Positions 29,918 to 40,021 of a DNA stretch of 64,000 nt are shown one piece after another. Positions within the stretch are counted from its first letter, which is position 1, and the number at the start of each line of letters is the position of its first letter. Location of the stretch: positions 25,192 through 89,191 of the forward strand of contig CAMARK010000004.1 of assembly GCA_945860205.1 (NCBI GenBank), in the 5' to 3' direction. The stretch is from Reyranella massiliensis 521 (GTDB lineage: Bacteria; Pseudomonadota; Alphaproteobacteria; Reyranellales; Reyranellaceae). The translations under genes were made by a program, and so were the position numbers. The notes under the pieces are model-generated. The model was not told where the DNA came from. It searched no databases and saw nothing but the letters and a program-made list of their open reading frames with translations.

Positions 29918-31219
29918 ATGGAAGCCGACCTTCAATTCGACGTACCGCTATACGTCGCCGGGCCGCTGGTCCTGTTCTGCCTGCTGTTGGCGGCCTACCT
30001 GTCGGCGGCGGAGACTGCGATCACCGGCGCCTCGCGCCAGCGCATGCACAGGCTCGCCCAGCAGGGCAACAAGCGCGCGGCGATGGTGAACGACCTGCTC
30101 GACCACAAGGACGAGACGGTGAGCGCCGTGCTGCTGGGCAACAACGTGGTCAACATCTTCTCAGCCTCGCTTACGACCGCGGTGCTCACCGCGCTGTTCG
30201 GGGCGGCGGGCGTCGTCTACGCCACGCTCGCGATCGGCGTGCTGGTCGTGATCTTCGCCGAAGTCATGCCCAAGACCTGGGCGCTGCTGCGGGCCGACCG
30301 GGTGGCGCTCATCCTGGCGCCGTCGATCGTGGTCACACTGGCGATCCTGGGGCCGATGGCGCGCGGTGTCGCCTGGATCTCCCGCTTCTTTCTCCGCCTG
30401 ATGAGCGTGCGGACCGACCACACGCACGATGCCGGCGAACAGAACGAACTGCTGCGCGGCGCCATCGAGATGCATGGCGAGGGCCAGGTCGGCGATGCCG
30501 CGCCGGCTGAAAAGGCGATGCTGCGCTCGGTGCTCGACCTCGGCGACCAAACGGTGGGCGACGTCATGACCCATCGCGGCAATGTCACGCTGATCGACGC
30601 CGACCAGCCCACCGATTCGATCGTGACGCAGATGCTGGCGAAGCCGCACACGCGCATTCCGCTTTACCGTGGCCAGACCGACAATATCGTGGGCGTGCTG
30701 CACGCCAAGGACCTGTTCCGCGCCGTCGAAGCGGCCGGCGGTCCGGCGGGAGTCGACACCGATTCAGTCATGACGCCGCCCTGGTTCATTCCGGAATCGA
30801 CGGTTCTGTTCGATCAGCTCCAGGCATTCCGCGCCCGCCACGAGCATTTCGCGATCGTCGTCGACGAATACGGCGCGCTGCGTGGCATCGTCACGCTCGA
30901 GGACATCATCGAAGAGATCGTGGGCGACATCGAGGACGAGCACGACACCATCAAGCGCGGCGTGGTCCGCCGCGACGACGGCAGCATGATCTGCCAGGGC
31001 GACGTTCCGATCCGCGATCTCAACCGCGAGTTCGGCTGGAACCTGCCGCAGGACGTCGCCATCACCATCGCCGGACTGGTCCTGCACGAGGCCCGCCGCA
31101 TTCCGGAAGTGGGCCAGATGTATGCATTCTATGGATTCCGCTTCGAAATTCTGAAGCGCGAGGGCACGCGCATCGCCGAGTTGCGCATCTTTCCGCCCGC
31201 CTCCATACAGGCCGGGTAG
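29918..31219 (+). CDS. CNNM/HlyC/CorC-family membrane protein (magnesium/cobalt efflux type)
   Basis: A 433-aa protein. The N-terminal DUF21 domain (about 10-195, three to four helices, with LSAAETAITGASRQRMHRLAQQ in pieces and the NNVVNIFSASL block) is followed by a CBS pair (about 210-340) and a CorC_HlyC C-terminal domain (about 350-430). Relatives export or sense magnesium, and the older hemolysin name is misleading. The gene is 7 nt after aroB, a linkage that recurs across alphaproteobacteria. Confidence 0.92.
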   Translation: MEADLQFDVPLYVAGPLVLFCLLLAAYLSAAETAITGASRQRMHRLAQQGNKRAAMVNDLLDHKDETVSAVLLGNNVVNIFSASLTTAVLTALFGAAGVVYATLAIGVLVVIFAEVMPKTWALLRADRVALILAPSIVVTLAILGPMARGVAWISRFFLRLMSVRTDHTHDAGEQNELLRGAIEMHGEGQVGDAAPAEKAMLRSVLDLGDQTVGDVMTHRGNVTLIDADQPTDSIVTQMLAKPHTRIPLYRGQTDNIVGVLHAKDLFRAVEAAGGPAGVDTDSVMTPPWFIPESTVLFDQLQAFRARHEHFAIVVDEYGALRGIVTLEDIIEEIVGDIEDEHDTIKRGVVRRDDGSMICQGDVPIRDLNREFGWNLPQDVAITIAGLVLHEARRIPEVGQMYAFYGFRFEILKREGTRIAELRIFPPASIQAG

Positions 31220-31251
31220 CAATCACACAGGTCATTCCGAGAGGTTCAACC

Positions 31252-31905
31252 ATGCCGCTTTCGCCACCGGTCGGGCGACAGCACCTGCATACGCGCCGCG
31301 TCGTCTGCCAGGGCTTTTTCCGCGACGACGGGCTGTGGGACATCGAAGGTCGCATCACCGACGAGAAGTCCTACGAACACTCCAACGAATGGCGCGGCAC
31401 GCTGAAGCCCGGCGACTTCGTGCACGACATGTCGATCCGCCTCACCGTCGACGAGAGGTTCACCATTGTCGATGTCGAGGCAGTAACGGACAAGTCGCCG
31501 TATCGGATGTGCGGCGACATCACGCCCGATTTCAGGAAGCTGATCGGCCTCAGGATCGGCGGCGGCTTTCATCGCGCCGTCCGCGAGCGGCTGGGCGGCG
31601 TCCATGGCTGCACGCATATCGTCGAGCTGCTGGGGCCGGTTGCCACCACGACTTTCCAGACCGTGTCGTCGGGCAGGGCGCGTGAACTCGAACGCGCCCA
31701 TCGCGCCAAGAAAGGCGATGCCAAACCTCGTGAGCCCGAGATAGCGGGCAAGCCCCGCCGCAAGCCCTATGTCATCGACACCTGCCACGCCTGGGCGGCC
31801 GACGGCGCCGTGGTGAAGCGCTGGGCGCCGGATTTCTACACCGGCCCCGACGCCGAGGCGGTGCGCACCGCGGCGGCCGGCAAGGAAATGGAGCTGGACG
31901 GCTAG
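31252..31905 (+). CDS. DUF2889-domain protein
   Basis: 217 aa. The family blocks HTRRVVCQGFFRDDGLWDIEG (in pieces, about 12-32), the RLTVDERFTIVDVEA segment and GGVHGCTHIVELLGPVATTTFQ (in pieces, about 118-139) mark DUF2889, a cytosolic family of unknown function. His and Cys residues in GCTHI could bind metal, which is speculation. It follows the CNNM gene after 32 nt and its last 4 nt overlap the convergent bolA stop. Confidence 0.88.
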   Translation: MPLSPPVGRQHLHTRRVVCQGFFRDDGLWDIEGRITDEKSYEHSNEWRGTLKPGDFVHDMSIRLTVDERFTIVDVEAVTDKSPYRMCGDITPDFRKLIGLRIGGGFHRAVRERLGGVHGCTHIVELLGPVATTTFQTVSSGRARELERAHRAKKGDAKPREPEIAGKPRRKPYVIDTCHAWAADGAVVKRWAPDFYTGPDAEAVRTAAAGKEMELDG

Positions 31906-32204
31906 CTGGCACCCCGTGCCGCGTCTTCCGCCGGCGTCAGCGTGACCAGCGCCAGCGCATGCAGGCCGGCGTCGAGTTCGTCCTTCAGCGCGGCATAGAC
32001 CAGCCGCTGCCGTGCCACCCGGCCCTGACCCTCGAAGGCGGCCGAGACGATCTCGACGTTGAAATGGGTCTCGCCGCCCTCGCGGTAGCCGGCATGGCCG
32101 AGATGGCGTTGGGAGTCGTCCTCCACGGCAAGCCGCACCGGCTGGAAGCGCTGCCGGAGCTTGCTGTCAATTGCCATCGCCACCTTGCCCATCACGTCCC
32201 TCAC
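31902..32204 (-). CDS. bolA: BolA-family protein
   Basis: 100 aa. BolA-like class II KH fold with the signature THFNVEIVSAAFEGQGRVARQRLVY in pieces (about 46-70), including the conserved His and the helix that follows. Family members partner with monothiol glutaredoxins in Fe-S traffic and influence cell shape. It is divergent from the J-domain gene, and the bolA, J-protein, cobS, cobT order recurs in alphaproteobacteria. Confidence 0.93.
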   Translation of the reverse strand: MRDVMGKVAMAIDSKLRQRFQPVRLAVEDDSQRHLGHAGYREGGETHFNVEIVSAAFEGQGRVARQRLVYAALKDELDAGLHALALVTLTPAEDAARGAS

Positions 32205-32253
32205 CTGCCCGGCCTCACTTGCCCGGCAAAACCGGAGAACACATATTAGCCCA

Positions 32254-32838
32254 ATGTCACGACGGCGAGCGAAACCCTTGATGGAGACCGATGGCGCGCA
32301 GCTGCATCAGCGCGTCTGCGAGGCGCCCGGCTGTCGGCTGCAGGGCGAATACCGTGCGCCCTGGGCCCGGGATCGGCTGAACGAATACCGCTGGTTCTGT
32401 CTCGAGCATGTCCGCGAATACAACAAGAAATGGGACTATTTCGCCGGCCTGGGCGCCGACCAGATCGAGGCCCACATCCGGGCCGACACGACCTGGCGCC
32501 GCCCGGTGTGGCCGCTCGGCGCACGGCGCAGCGGCAATGGGACCTATACCCACGTCAACGACCCGTTCGGCCTGGCCGACGATGCCGGGCTGGGGGAAAA
32601 GCCGCCGCCGATCAACGACGGCAGCGAGCAATTGACCTCGGCCGAGCGCAGCGCTCTCGACGTTCTTGAACTTTCATGGCCGCTGACCCGGGCTGCGGTG
32701 AAATCTCGTTACAAGGAACTGGTGAAAATTCACCATCCCGATGCCAATGGCGGCGCCCGGGAGGCCGAGGAAAAACTGAAGGAAATCAACGCCGCCTATT
32801 CCACTCTGCGGGCCTCGGAAAACCTGCCAGCAGCGTGA
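32254..32838 (+). CDS. J-domain protein with N-terminal Cys/His motif
   Basis: 194 aa. The J domain is C-terminal (about 132-190), with the DnaK-activating HPD at 161-163 (KIHHPDANGG). The N-terminal half contains CEAPGC (Cys 22 and 27) and FCLEHV (Cys 49, His 52), a possible zinc site. Unlike DnaJ there is no G/F-rich or zinc-finger region after the J domain. ATG 32254 (MSRRRAKPLM) is used; the longer frame from 32161 runs under bolA. Its place just before cobS in many alphaproteobacteria suggests a chaperone role for the cobaltochelatase or a linked process (inference). Confidence 0.88.
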   Translation: MSRRRAKPLMETDGAQLHQRVCEAPGCRLQGEYRAPWARDRLNEYRWFCLEHVREYNKKWDYFAGLGADQIEAHIRADTTWRRPVWPLGARRSGNGTYTHVNDPFGLADDAGLGEKPPPINDGSEQLTSAERSALDVLELSWPLTRAAVKSRYKELVKIHHPDANGGAREAEEKLKEINAAYSTLRASENLPAA

Positions 32839-32910
32839 TTCCGGCCCCCTGCGACCATCCTGCCAATTGGCCGCTTGCGGTGCACAAAATGGCCTGCGAG
32901 ACTGACTTTG

Positions 32911-32935
32911 CCCGCACTTTGGCGGGTTTTGTTTT
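32911..32935 (+). terminator. Rho-independent terminator after the J-domain gene
   Basis: Stem CCCGC (32911-32915) and GCGGG (32922-32926) around the 6-nt loop ACTTTG, followed by TTTTGTTTT. It lies between the J-domain gene and cobS, so cobS probably has its own promoter or is reached by read-through. Confidence 0.65.
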
Positions 32936-32950
32936 GTAGGAATTCGAGTG

Positions 32951-33955
32951 ATGGCCTCTACGACGACCGCGGCCCAGCAGAATGTGTCGGGCGTGCCGGA
33001 TATCAAGGTTTCCGCCCGCCAGCTCTTCGGCATCGACACCGACATGGAAGTGCCGGCGTTCAGCATGCAAACCGAGCATGTCCCGCAGATGGACGATTCC
33101 TACCTGTTCGACCACGACACGACGATGGCGATCCTCGCCGGCTTCGCGCACAACCGACGCGTCATGGTCCAGGGCTATCACGGCACCGGCAAGTCGACCC
33201 ATATCGAGCAGGTCGCGGCGCGCCTCAACTGGCCCTGCATCCGCGTCAATCTCGACAGCCACATTTCCCGTATCGACCTGATCGGCAAGGACGCGATCGT
33301 GCTGCGAGACGGCAAGCAGATCACCGAATTCCGCGAAGGCATCCTGCCGTGGGCGCTGCAGAACCCGGCCGCCCTGGTGTTCGACGAATACGACGCCGGC
33401 CGCGCCGACGTGATGTTCGTGATCCAGCGCGTGCTCGAGGTCGAGGGCAAGCTCACCCTGCTCGACCAGAACAAGGTGATCCGCCCGCACCCGTCGTTCC
33501 GCCTGTTCTCGACCGCCAACACGGTCGGTCTCGGCGACACGACCGGCCTTTATCACGGCACGCAGCAGATCAACCAGGGCCAGATGGACCGCTGGTCGAT
33601 CGTGACGACGCTGAACTACCTGCCGCACGACCAGGAAGTGAACATCGTCATCGCCAAGACACCGACCTACGACAATGATGAAGGCCGCAAGATCGTCTCC
33701 GCCATGGTGGCGCTGGCCGATCTCACCCGTGCGGGCTTCATCGCCGGCGACATCTCGACCGTGATGTCGCCGCGCACCGTGATCACCTGGGCCGAGAACG
33801 CGCGCATCTTCAGCGGCGACATCGGCTTTGCCTTCCGTCTCACCTTCCTCAACAAGTGCGACGAGGTCGAGCGCACCACCTTGGCCGAGTACTACCAGCG
33901 CTGCTTCGGCAAGGAACTGCCGGCAAGCAGTGGCAAGGGCGGCAAGCTGCACTAG
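32951..33955 (+). CDS. cobS: Cobaltochelatase subunit CobS
   Basis: A 334-aa AAA+ ATPase. With CobT and CobN it inserts cobalt into hydrogenobyrinic acid diamide in the aerobic B12 pathway. Walker A GYHGTGKS is at 75-82, Walker B is [10 protein letters not shown] (about 137-146), and [11 protein letters not shown] is sensor 1. ATG 32951 is preferred; GTG one codon upstream is also possible. It is 18 nt upstream of cobT. CobN, the large subunit, is not in the window. Confidence 0.96.
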   Translation: MASTTTAAQQNVSGVPDIKVSARQLFGIDTDMEVPAFSMQTEHVPQMDDSYLFDHDTTMAILAGFAHNRRVMVQGYHGTGKSTHIEQVAARLNWPCIRVNLDSHISRIDLIGKDAIVLRDGKQITEFREGILPWALQNPAALVFDEYDAGRADVMFVIQRVLEVEGKLTLLDQNKVIRPHPSFRLFSTANTVGLGDTTGLYHGTQQINQGQMDRWSIVTTLNYLPHDQEVNIVIAKTPTYDNDEGRKIVSAMVALADLTRAGFIAGDISTVMSPRTVITWAENARIFSGDIGFAFRLTFLNKCDEVERTTLAEYYQRCFGKELPASSGKGGKLH

Positions 33956-33973
33956 GACCGGGAAGAGGGCCGA

Positions 33974-35935
33974 ATGGCCAAGGATTCGACGCCACTCGAG
34001 GAATTCCGGCGCGTCACGGCTACCACCATGCGGGCGGTGGCGCGCAAGGAAGTGAATGTCTCGTTCGTGCCCGACGGCGGCTCGCTGCTGGGCAGCGAGG
34101 CGCGCATCACCGTGCCGGCGCGCGACTTGCCGGTCGAGGACGTGAGCCGTGTCCGCGGCGAGGCCGATTCGATGGCCCTGAAGCTGCGCCACCACGACCG
34201 CAAGACACATCTCCGCCGTGTGCCGCGCGGCGAGACGGCGCGCGCGATCTTCGAGGCGGTCGAGCAGGTCCGCGTCGAGGCCCTGGGGGCCCGCCGCATG
34301 ACCGGCGTCGCCGACAATCTCTCGGCGCTGTGGCGCCAGCGCTCCGATCAGCGCGGCCATGCCCGCATCAAATCCAAGGACGATGCGCCGATCGCCGACG
34401 TGATCAGCCTGATCGCCCGAGAGCAGCTCCTGGGCGCCCAGCCGCCCGAATCGGCCAAGGCGATGGTCGACCTGTGGCGCGCCGACATCGAATCGGCGGC
34501 CGGACGCGACTTCCAGAAGCTGAAGGAAGCGCTCGGCAACCAGGAAGCCTTCGCCCGGGCCGCGCGCCAGCTCATCCGCGACCTCAAGCTCGGCGACGAA
34601 TCGGCCGACCTGCAGGACGACGACAACGAGGACTCGCAGGACCAGGAGAACGCCGACGGCCAGTCGAACGAGACCGGCGACGACAACAGCGATTCCAGCG
34701 AGACCCAGGGCTACGGCGCCCAGGGCGAGGAAACCGAGGACGCCTCCGAGCAGGAAGACGCCTCCGAGACCGCCGCCGACCAGGCCCAGACCGAGATGCA
34801 GATGGGCTCGGGCGACGAGGAGGAGCCGGGCCGCGCCGAGCGTCCGTGGCTGCCGCCGGGTGCGCTCTCCAACGAGCCGCTGGGCCAGCAGTATCATGCC
34901 TACACGGTCAAGTTCGACGAGATCGTCGATGCCGACCAGCTCTGCGACGCCGAGGAACTGGGCCGCCTGCGCAACCATCTCGACCAGCAGCTCGCGCATC
35001 TCCAGGGCGTGATCGGCAAACTCGCCAACCGCCTGCAGCGCCGCCTGATGGCGCAGCAGAACCGCTCGTGGGAGTTCGACCTCGACGAGGGCACGCTCGA
35101 TGCCGCGCGTCTCGCCCGCATCGTCGCCAACCCGATGCATTCGCTGTCCTTCAAGAAGGAAAAGGACACCAATTTCCGCGACACCGTGGTGTCGCTGCTG
35201 ATCGACAATTCAGGCTCGATGCGCGGGCGGCCGATCACGGTGGCGGCCATGAGCGCCGACATCCTCGCCCGCACGCTCGAGCGCTGCGGCGTCAAGGTCG
35301 AGATCCTGGGCTTCACGACGCGCGCCTGGAAGGGCGGCCAGAGCCGCGAGCAGTGGCTCGCCGCGGGCAAGCCCGCCAACCCGGGCCGCCTCAACGACCT
35401 GCGCCATATCGTCTACAAGCCGGCAGATGCGCCGTGGCGGCGCGCCCGCAAGAACCTCGGCCTGATGCTGCGCGAGGGCATCCTCAAGGAGAACATCGAC
35501 GGTGAGGCGCTGTTGTGGGCACACAACCGCCTGCTGCCGCGGCCCGAAGAGCGCAAGATCATGATGGTGATCTCCGACGGCGCGCCGGTCGACGATTCGA
35601 CGCTGTCGGTCAACCCCGGCAACTATCTCGAGCGGCACCTGCGCGACGTCATCGACTGGATCGAGACGCGCTCGCCGGTCGAACTCGTCGCCATCGGCAT
35701 CGGCCACGACGTCACCCGCTATTACCGCAAGGCCGTCACCATCGTCGACGCCGACCAGCTCGGCGGCACGATGATGGAACAGCTCGCCTCGCTGTTCGAC
35801 GAGGACGACAAGAAGGAAGCCAGGGCCATGCGCGGTCGCGGCGGCGCCAAGGCTGCCGGCGGCGGCAAGGCCAGTGGTGGCAAGGCCAGCGGCGGCAAGA
35901 CGGGCGGCACCAAGACGGGCCGGCGCGCCGCCTGA
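33974..35935 (+). CDS. cobT: Cobaltochelatase subunit CobT
   Basis: 653 aa. An N-terminal helical region (1-205) leads to an acidic linker (about 206-285, Asp/Glu/Gln-rich) and a von Willebrand A domain (about 405-615) with the MIDAS motif DNSGSMRG, which is the CobS/CobN docking part. The C-terminus is a Lys/Gly-rich tail with [22 protein letters not shown] repeats, which is a family oddity seen in other CobT proteins. Directly follows cobS, and the stop at 35935 is 18 nt before the next gene. Confidence 0.95.
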   Translation: MAKDSTPLEEFRRVTATTMRAVARKEVNVSFVPDGGSLLGSEARITVPARDLPVEDVSRVRGEADSMALKLRHHDRKTHLRRVPRGETARAIFEAVEQVRVEALGARRMTGVADNLSALWRQRSDQRGHARIKSKDDAPIADVISLIAREQLLGAQPPESAKAMVDLWRADIESAAGRDFQKLKEALGNQEAFARAARQLIRDLKLGDESADLQDDDNEDSQDQENADGQSNETGDDNSDSSETQGYGAQGEETEDASEQEDASETAADQAQTEMQMGSGDEEEPGRAERPWLPPGALSNEPLGQQYHAYTVKFDEIVDADQLCDAEELGRLRNHLDQQLAHLQGVIGKLANRLQRRLMAQQNRSWEFDLDEGTLDAARLARIVANPMHSLSFKKEKDTNFRDTVVSLLIDNSGSMRGRPITVAAMSADILARTLERCGVKVEILGFTTRAWKGGQSREQWLAAGKPANPGRLNDLRHIVYKPADAPWRRARKNLGLMLREGILKENIDGEALLWAHNRLLPRPEERKIMMVISDGAPVDDSTLSVNPGNYLERHLRDVIDWIETRSPVELVAIGIGHDVTRYYRKAVTIVDADQLGGTMMEQLASLFDEDDKKEARAMRGRGGAKAAGGGKASGGKASGGKTGGTKTGRRAA

Positions 35936-35952
35936 TTCCGCGGCTGATTCCA

Positions 35953-36948
35953 GTGGCCGTCCGACTTCTTCTCTTCATCGGCTGCCTGCTCGTCGCATCC
36001 TGCGGCGGTGGTTCGCCACCGCCGGCCAGCGCGCAGGAACAATCGATCGAGATCAAGAACGTGTCGCAGCCATTCAAGCTCGACGAGCCCGCGGCCACGC
36101 GAATCGACCGTCTGATCTGGCGCGGCGGCATCATCATGACGGTCAATACGCCTCATTTCGGTGGCTGGTCGGATCTCCACGTGGCGGCCGACGGTCGCAG
36201 CCTGACGTCGATCTCCGACGAAGGCGCCTGGCTCACCGCGACCATCGACTACGATTCGAAAGGCGATCTGTTGGGCCTCAGCGCCGGCCGGATCGGCCAG
36301 CTCCGCGGCCTCGACGGCAAGCTGATCGCCACCAAGGCGGAAGCCGACGCCGAGGGCATGACCCGCCTGCCCGACGGCTCGTGGCTGGTGTCGTTCGAGC
36401 GCCGCCATCGGCTGTGGCGCTATCGGACGCTCCTCGACACACCCATGCCGGAGGAAGGTCCCGCCGACATCGGCCGGCAGCCCGCCAACGGCGGCATCGA
36501 GTCCTTGATCGCGCTGGCCGATGGCCGCGTCATTGCCATCAGCGAGGAATACAGCCTGCGCCCGGGCTCGGTGGTGGGCTGGATCGGCGAGCCGGCGGCC
36601 GGCGGCTATGTCTGGCATGCGTTCGACTATGCGACGACGCCGGATTTCAAGCCGACCGCGATCACGCTGCTGCCGGACGGATCGCTTGCCACGATCGAGC
36701 GGGCCTTCGACATGGTGCGCGGCGTGCGTTGCCGCGTGATGCGGTTCGACGCCGCCCAGCTGAAGCCGGGCGCCACCGTGCGGGCCGAGGAACTGGCCCG
36801 GCTCGCGTCGCCCTATGCGGTCGACAATCTGGAAGGGATAGCCGCGACCAAGGGCGCGCGCGGCGAGACGCTGCTGTGGCTGATCTCGGACGACAACTTC
36901 AATCCGCTTCAGCGCAATATTCTGCTGCTGTTCGAACTGGCGCCGTAG
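35953..36948 (+). CDS. Esterase-like-activity-of-phytase family lipoprotein
   Basis: 331 aa, read from GTG 35953. A lipobox (GCLLVASC) at the N-terminus predicts a membrane lipoprotein anchored at Cys 17. The rest has PHFGGWSDLHVAADGRSLTSISDEG and NGGIESLIALADGRVIAISEE segments (in pieces), a beta-propeller-like family (PF13449). Repeats of LPDGSWLV and LPDGSLATIE are visible. Catalytic function in the family is doubtful. It follows cobT by 18 nt and is convergent with rpmB. Confidence 0.8.
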   Translation: MAVRLLLFIGCLLVASCGGGSPPPASAQEQSIEIKNVSQPFKLDEPAATRIDRLIWRGGIIMTVNTPHFGGWSDLHVAADGRSLTSISDEGAWLTATIDYDSKGDLLGLSAGRIGQLRGLDGKLIATKAEADAEGMTRLPDGSWLVSFERRHRLWRYRTLLDTPMPEEGPADIGRQPANGGIESLIALADGRVIAISEEYSLRPGSVVGWIGEPAAGGYVWHAFDYATTPDFKPTAITLLPDGSLATIERAFDMVRGVRCRVMRFDAAQLKPGATVRAEELARLASPYAVDNLEGIAATKGARGETLLWLISDDNFNPLQRNILLLFELAP

Positions 36949-36996
36949 GCGCCTCGACGAAGAAGGTCCCTCGCCTGTCGGCTCGGGATGGCGGCT

Positions 36997-37305
36997 TTAA
37001 GCCGCCAACTTCTTCGCGTCCTTCTTGGCCTTGGCCGTAACGACCCGGCGCTTCAGCACCGTCATCTCGGGGCTGAGCTTGCTGTTGTTGGTGCCGAGCA
37101 GGTAGGCGTCGATGCCGCCATTGTGCTCGATGGTCTTGACGCCGCGCGGGGTCAGCCGCAGCCGCACCGTATGGCCGAGCACATCGGACAGGACCGAAGC
37201 GACCTGCAGGTTGGACATGAACCGGCGCCGGGTCTTGTTGTTGGCGTGGCTCACATTGTTGCCGTACTGCACGGACTTGCCCGAAAGGGCGCAACGACGG
37301 GGCAT
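36997..37305 (-). CDS. rpmB: 50S ribosomal protein L28
   Basis: 102 aa. The N-terminus MPRRCALSGKSVQYGNNVSH with NNKTRRRF is the L28 signature. ATG 37305 follows GGAAG; a start 12 nt upstream is possible. Alphaproteobacterial L28 is of this length (about 95-105). A predicted terminator lies just upstream on the same strand, so rpmB is probably a single-gene unit. Confidence 0.97.
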   Translation of the reverse strand: MPRRCALSGKSVQYGNNVSHANNKTRRRFMSNLQVASVLSDVLGHTVRLRLTPRGVKTIEHNGGIDAYLLGTNNSKLSPEMTVLKRRVVTAKAKKDAKKLAA

Positions 37306-37319
37306 GGCGACTTCCACTA

Positions 37320-37347
37320 AAAAACGATCCCGCCGGATAGGCGGGAA
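37320..37347 (-). terminator. Intrinsic terminator ahead of rpmB
   Basis: Read on the minus strand: CCCGCC, loop TATCC, GGCGGG, then ATCG and six T. It lies downstream of the YcgN-type gene and upstream of rpmB, so it would end the meaB-ycgN transcript or attenuate rpmB. Confidence 0.5.
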
Positions 37348-37380
37348 GGCCGGCTTTTTACGGGCCCGGAGGGGGCCGCG

Positions 37381-37863
37381 TCAAGCGAACCAGTCGACCA
37401 CCCGGTCGCTGATATCCTCGACCATATCCTCGGAAATCACCCGTCCCCGGGCCGAAATGCCGGCCTGGTGCACGGTTTCGGGGTCACCGGAGATCAGGGG
37501 GTGCCACCAATAGAGGTCCTGCCCCAGGTGGACCAGCCGGTAGCCACAGGTCTTGGGCAGCCAATCCATCTTCGCCACCACCTTTGGTGTGAGCTGGATG
37601 CAGTCCGGGACGATCTTCTTGCGGTTCTTGTAGTCCTTGCAACGCGCCGTCTTGGGGTCGAGCAGCTTGCAGCAGGTATCGGTCTGGGCGAGTTCGCCGG
37701 TGCCCTCGTATTCGAGCTTGTTGACGCAGCACATGCCGCAGCCGTCGCAGAGGGATTCCCACTCCTGTTTGGACATCCGGGCCAGCGACTTGCGCTTCCA
37801 GAACGGCAATTCGCTGGCGGCAGCGGCCAGACGGGCCTGTTTGAGGAAGGATTTAGCGCCCAT
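37381..37863 (-). CDS. YcgN/YkgJ-family cysteine-cluster protein
   Basis: 160 aa, UPF0260-like. Cys residues in CDGCGMCC (about 39-46), CCKLLD, CKDY, DCIQL and TCGY are arranged like the YkgJ zinc- or iron-binding cluster family. Cytosolic and of unknown function. It overlaps meaB by 11 nt, so the two are co-translated. Confidence 0.88.
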   Translation of the reverse strand: MGAKSFLKQARLAAAASELPFWKRKSLARMSKQEWESLCDGCGMCCVNKLEYEGTGELAQTDTCCKLLDPKTARCKDYKNRKKIVPDCIQLTPKVVAKMDWLPKTCGYRLVHLGQDLYWWHPLISGDPETVHQAGISARGRVISEDMVEDISDRVVDWFA

Positions 37864-38851
37864 GGAAAGCTTCTAGCATCCGCCGTGCCGCCACGGCAGG
37901 GGTCGCCCGGCCGGCCTCGACCTCCCGCTCCAGCCCGCCGACCAGGCGCTTCACCTCGGGATGGCGGCGCAGCTCGGCCAGCAGGGTCTCGCCGACCTCA
38001 CTCCACATCCAGGCGCGCGCCTGTTCGGCACGGCGCCGAAAGATGCCCTTTTCGCCCACCGCCACCCTGAAGCGTTCGACCGTTTCCCAGATCTCGATCA
38101 CGCCCTCGCCGGTCTGCGCCGAGCAGGTCTGGACTTCGGGCGTCCAGCCGGCAGTCGGCGAGCGCAACATGCGTAGCGCGTGCTGATAGTCGGCGGCCGA
38201 GCGTTTGGCCATGGTCTTGAGGTCGCCGTCGGCCTTGTTGACCACGATCAGGTCGGCCAGTTCGATGACGCCGCGCTTGATGCCCTGCAGGTCGTCGCCG
38301 CCCCCCGGCAGCAGCAGCACGACGAACATGTCGACCATGTCGGACACCGCCGTCTCGGACTGGCCAACGCCCACCGTCTCGACGAGCACGGTGTCGAAGC
38401 CCGCGGCTTCGACCAGCAGCATCGCCTCGCGCGTGCGCCGCGCGACGCCGCCCAGGGTGGCGCCGGCCGGCGACGGCCGGATGAAGGCGGTATGCCGGCG
38501 CGAGAGCTCTTCCATGCGCGTCTTGTCACCCAGGATCGAGCCGCCGCCGCGCTTGGAGGACGGATCGATCGCCAGCACCGCCAGCGACCGGCCGCGTTCC
38601 AGCAGGGAGAGTCCAAAGCGCTCGATCAGGGTCGACTTGCCGACGCCGGGCACGCCGGTGATGCCGAGCCGCACCGACTTGCCGCTGTGCGGCAACACCG
38701 CTGCCAGAAGCGCATCGGCGCGCGTGCGATGGTCGCTGCGCGTCGATTCGATGAGGGTGATCGCCTGGGCGAGCGCCCTCCGATCGCCGGCCAGCAGGGG
38801 TGCCAGAAGCGGATCGACGGAGTCTTCGGTCTTGGCGGCCGTGGCACTCAT
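37853..38851 (-). CDS. meaB: Methylmalonyl-CoA mutase-associated GTPase MeaB
   Basis: 332 aa, G3E family. Walker A GVPGVGKS (66-73), Asp in [21 protein letters not shown] (in pieces), VVNKADGD as the base-recognition NKxD-type motif, and the C-terminal arm for dimerisation. It protects methylmalonyl-CoA mutase from inactivation and gates B12 loading. The mutase itself is 4 kb away on the same strand; the exporter and MFS genes lie between them. Confidence 0.95.
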   Translation of the reverse strand: MSATAAKTEDSVDPLLAPLLAGDRRALAQAITLIESTRSDHRTRADALLAAVLPHSGKSVRLGITGVPGVGKSTLIERFGLSLLERGRSLAVLAIDPSSKRGGGSILGDKTRMEELSRRHTAFIRPSPAGATLGGVARRTREAMLLVEAAGFDTVLVETVGVGQSETAVSDMVDMFVVLLLPGGGDDLQGIKRGVIELADLIVVNKADGDLKTMAKRSAADYQHALRMLRSPTAGWTPEVQTCSAQTGEGVIEIWETVERFRVAVGEKGIFRRRAEQARAWMWSEVGETLLAELRRHPEVKRLVGGLEREVEAGRATPAVAARRMLEAFHGR

Positions 38852-38866
38852 TTGCCTGCAGAATTA

Positions 38867-40021
38867 TCAGCCGCGACGGCTAAGCGCCAGCAAGGCGCCC
38901 ACGGTTGCCGCGAAATAGAAGACGGCGAGCGTCCAGCCGAGGCCAGGGTCGCCGATCGCGTCCATCGCCGCGCCCACGATCGGACGGCCGACCATGCCAC
39001 CCAGGATATAGAGCATGCTGAAGGCGGTGTTGGCGCGGGCGATGTCACCGCCGTTGAAGTGCTGCCCGAGCAGCGCCAGCCCCACCGGATAGATCGCAAA
39101 GGAAATGCCGCCCCACAGCAGCACGACGCCGATGATAGCTGGCGACTGTGCCGGCACCATCGGCAGCAAGCCGACGAGCACGGCGCTGGCCAGGGTACAG
39201 CCGGCCAGCACGGCGCGGCGGTCGTAGTGATCGGCCAGCCAGCCGATCGGCCATTGCAGGATGACGTTGCCCAGCACGAAAGCCGATAGCCAGAGCGCAC
39301 CGGTCTCGGCCGAGACGCCGGCGCCGACCGCATAGACCGGCAGTAAGCTGAACGCGACCTGCTCGCCCAGGCCGCAGACGAAGCCCGCGAACATGGCAAG
39401 CGGGACCGCCAGCACGACGATGGTGAAGCCGCTGTCGGCCGTATGCTCGATGGCCGGTGCGCTCTTCCAGTAGGGCAGCAGCGGCACCGCCACCAGCAAG
39501 GCCAGCGCCGCACAGGTCAGGAACGGCGCCGGTCCATAGACACCCGTCACCTGCAGCACCAGCGGACCCAACGCGAGGCCCAGCGCCACCAGCATCGCGT
39601 AGAGACCCATGACGCGGCCGCGGCGTTTCTCCTCGACCACGACATTCATCCAGATCTCGCTCACCACCCACGGCACGCCGCCGGTGATGCCGTGCAGCAA
39701 GCTGAGCATGAACCACGCCACGGGGCTGCTGGTGAGCGTGTAGGCGACCGTGACGGCCGAGCCCGTCACGACGGAAACGACAATGAGCGGGACGGCGCCG
39801 AACCGCGCCGCCAACTGCGGAATGCGCGTGCCGAAAGCCAGCATGCCGATGCCCCAGGCGGCGGCGACGATGCCGATGGTGAGCTTGTCCGCGCCTTGGC
39901 GTTCCAGCGCCAGTGGCACCAGCGGCAAGGCAACACCCGCCTGCAGGCCGATGGCGGCGCAGGCGAGGAAGACCGGCAGCAGTGCGCGCCAGGGATTCTC
40001 GACGGCGCTAGTCGGCGACAC
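38867..40021 (-). CDS. MFS transporter (sugar/drug-type, YcaD-like)
   Basis: 384 aa, about 12 helices, with the loop-2/3 block RIPQLAARFGAVPL and the late LADHYDRRAVLAG and GVVLLWGGISFAIYP segments typical of small MFS efflux or sugar transporters. GTG 40021 (VSPTSAVENPW) is the probable start and overlaps the exporter gene by 14 nt. Its stop is 15 nt before meaB. Substrate is unknown. Confidence 0.83.
   Translation of the reverse strand: MSPTSAVENPWRALLPVFLACAAIGLQAGVALPLVPLALERQGADKLTIGIVAAAWGIGMLAFGTRIPQLAARFGAVPLIVVSVVTGSAVTVAYTLTSSPVAWFMLSLLHGITGGVPWVVSEIWMNVVVEEKRRGRVMGLYAMLVALGLALGPLVLQVTGVYGPAPFLTCAALALLVAVPLLPYWKSAPAIEHTADSGFTIVVLAVPLAMFAGFVCGLGEQVAFSLLPVYAVGAGVSAETGALWLSAFVLGNVILQWPIGWLADHYDRRAVLAGCTLASAVLVGLLPMVPAQSPAIIGVVLLWGGISFAIYPVGLALLGQHFNGGDIARANTAFSMLYILGGMVGRPIVGAAMDAIGDPGLGWTLAVFYFAATVGALLALSRRG

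Noticed and set aside
36990..37006. GGCGGC/GCCGCC hairpin at the rpmB stop as terminator
   Set aside because: No T-run follows on either strand.
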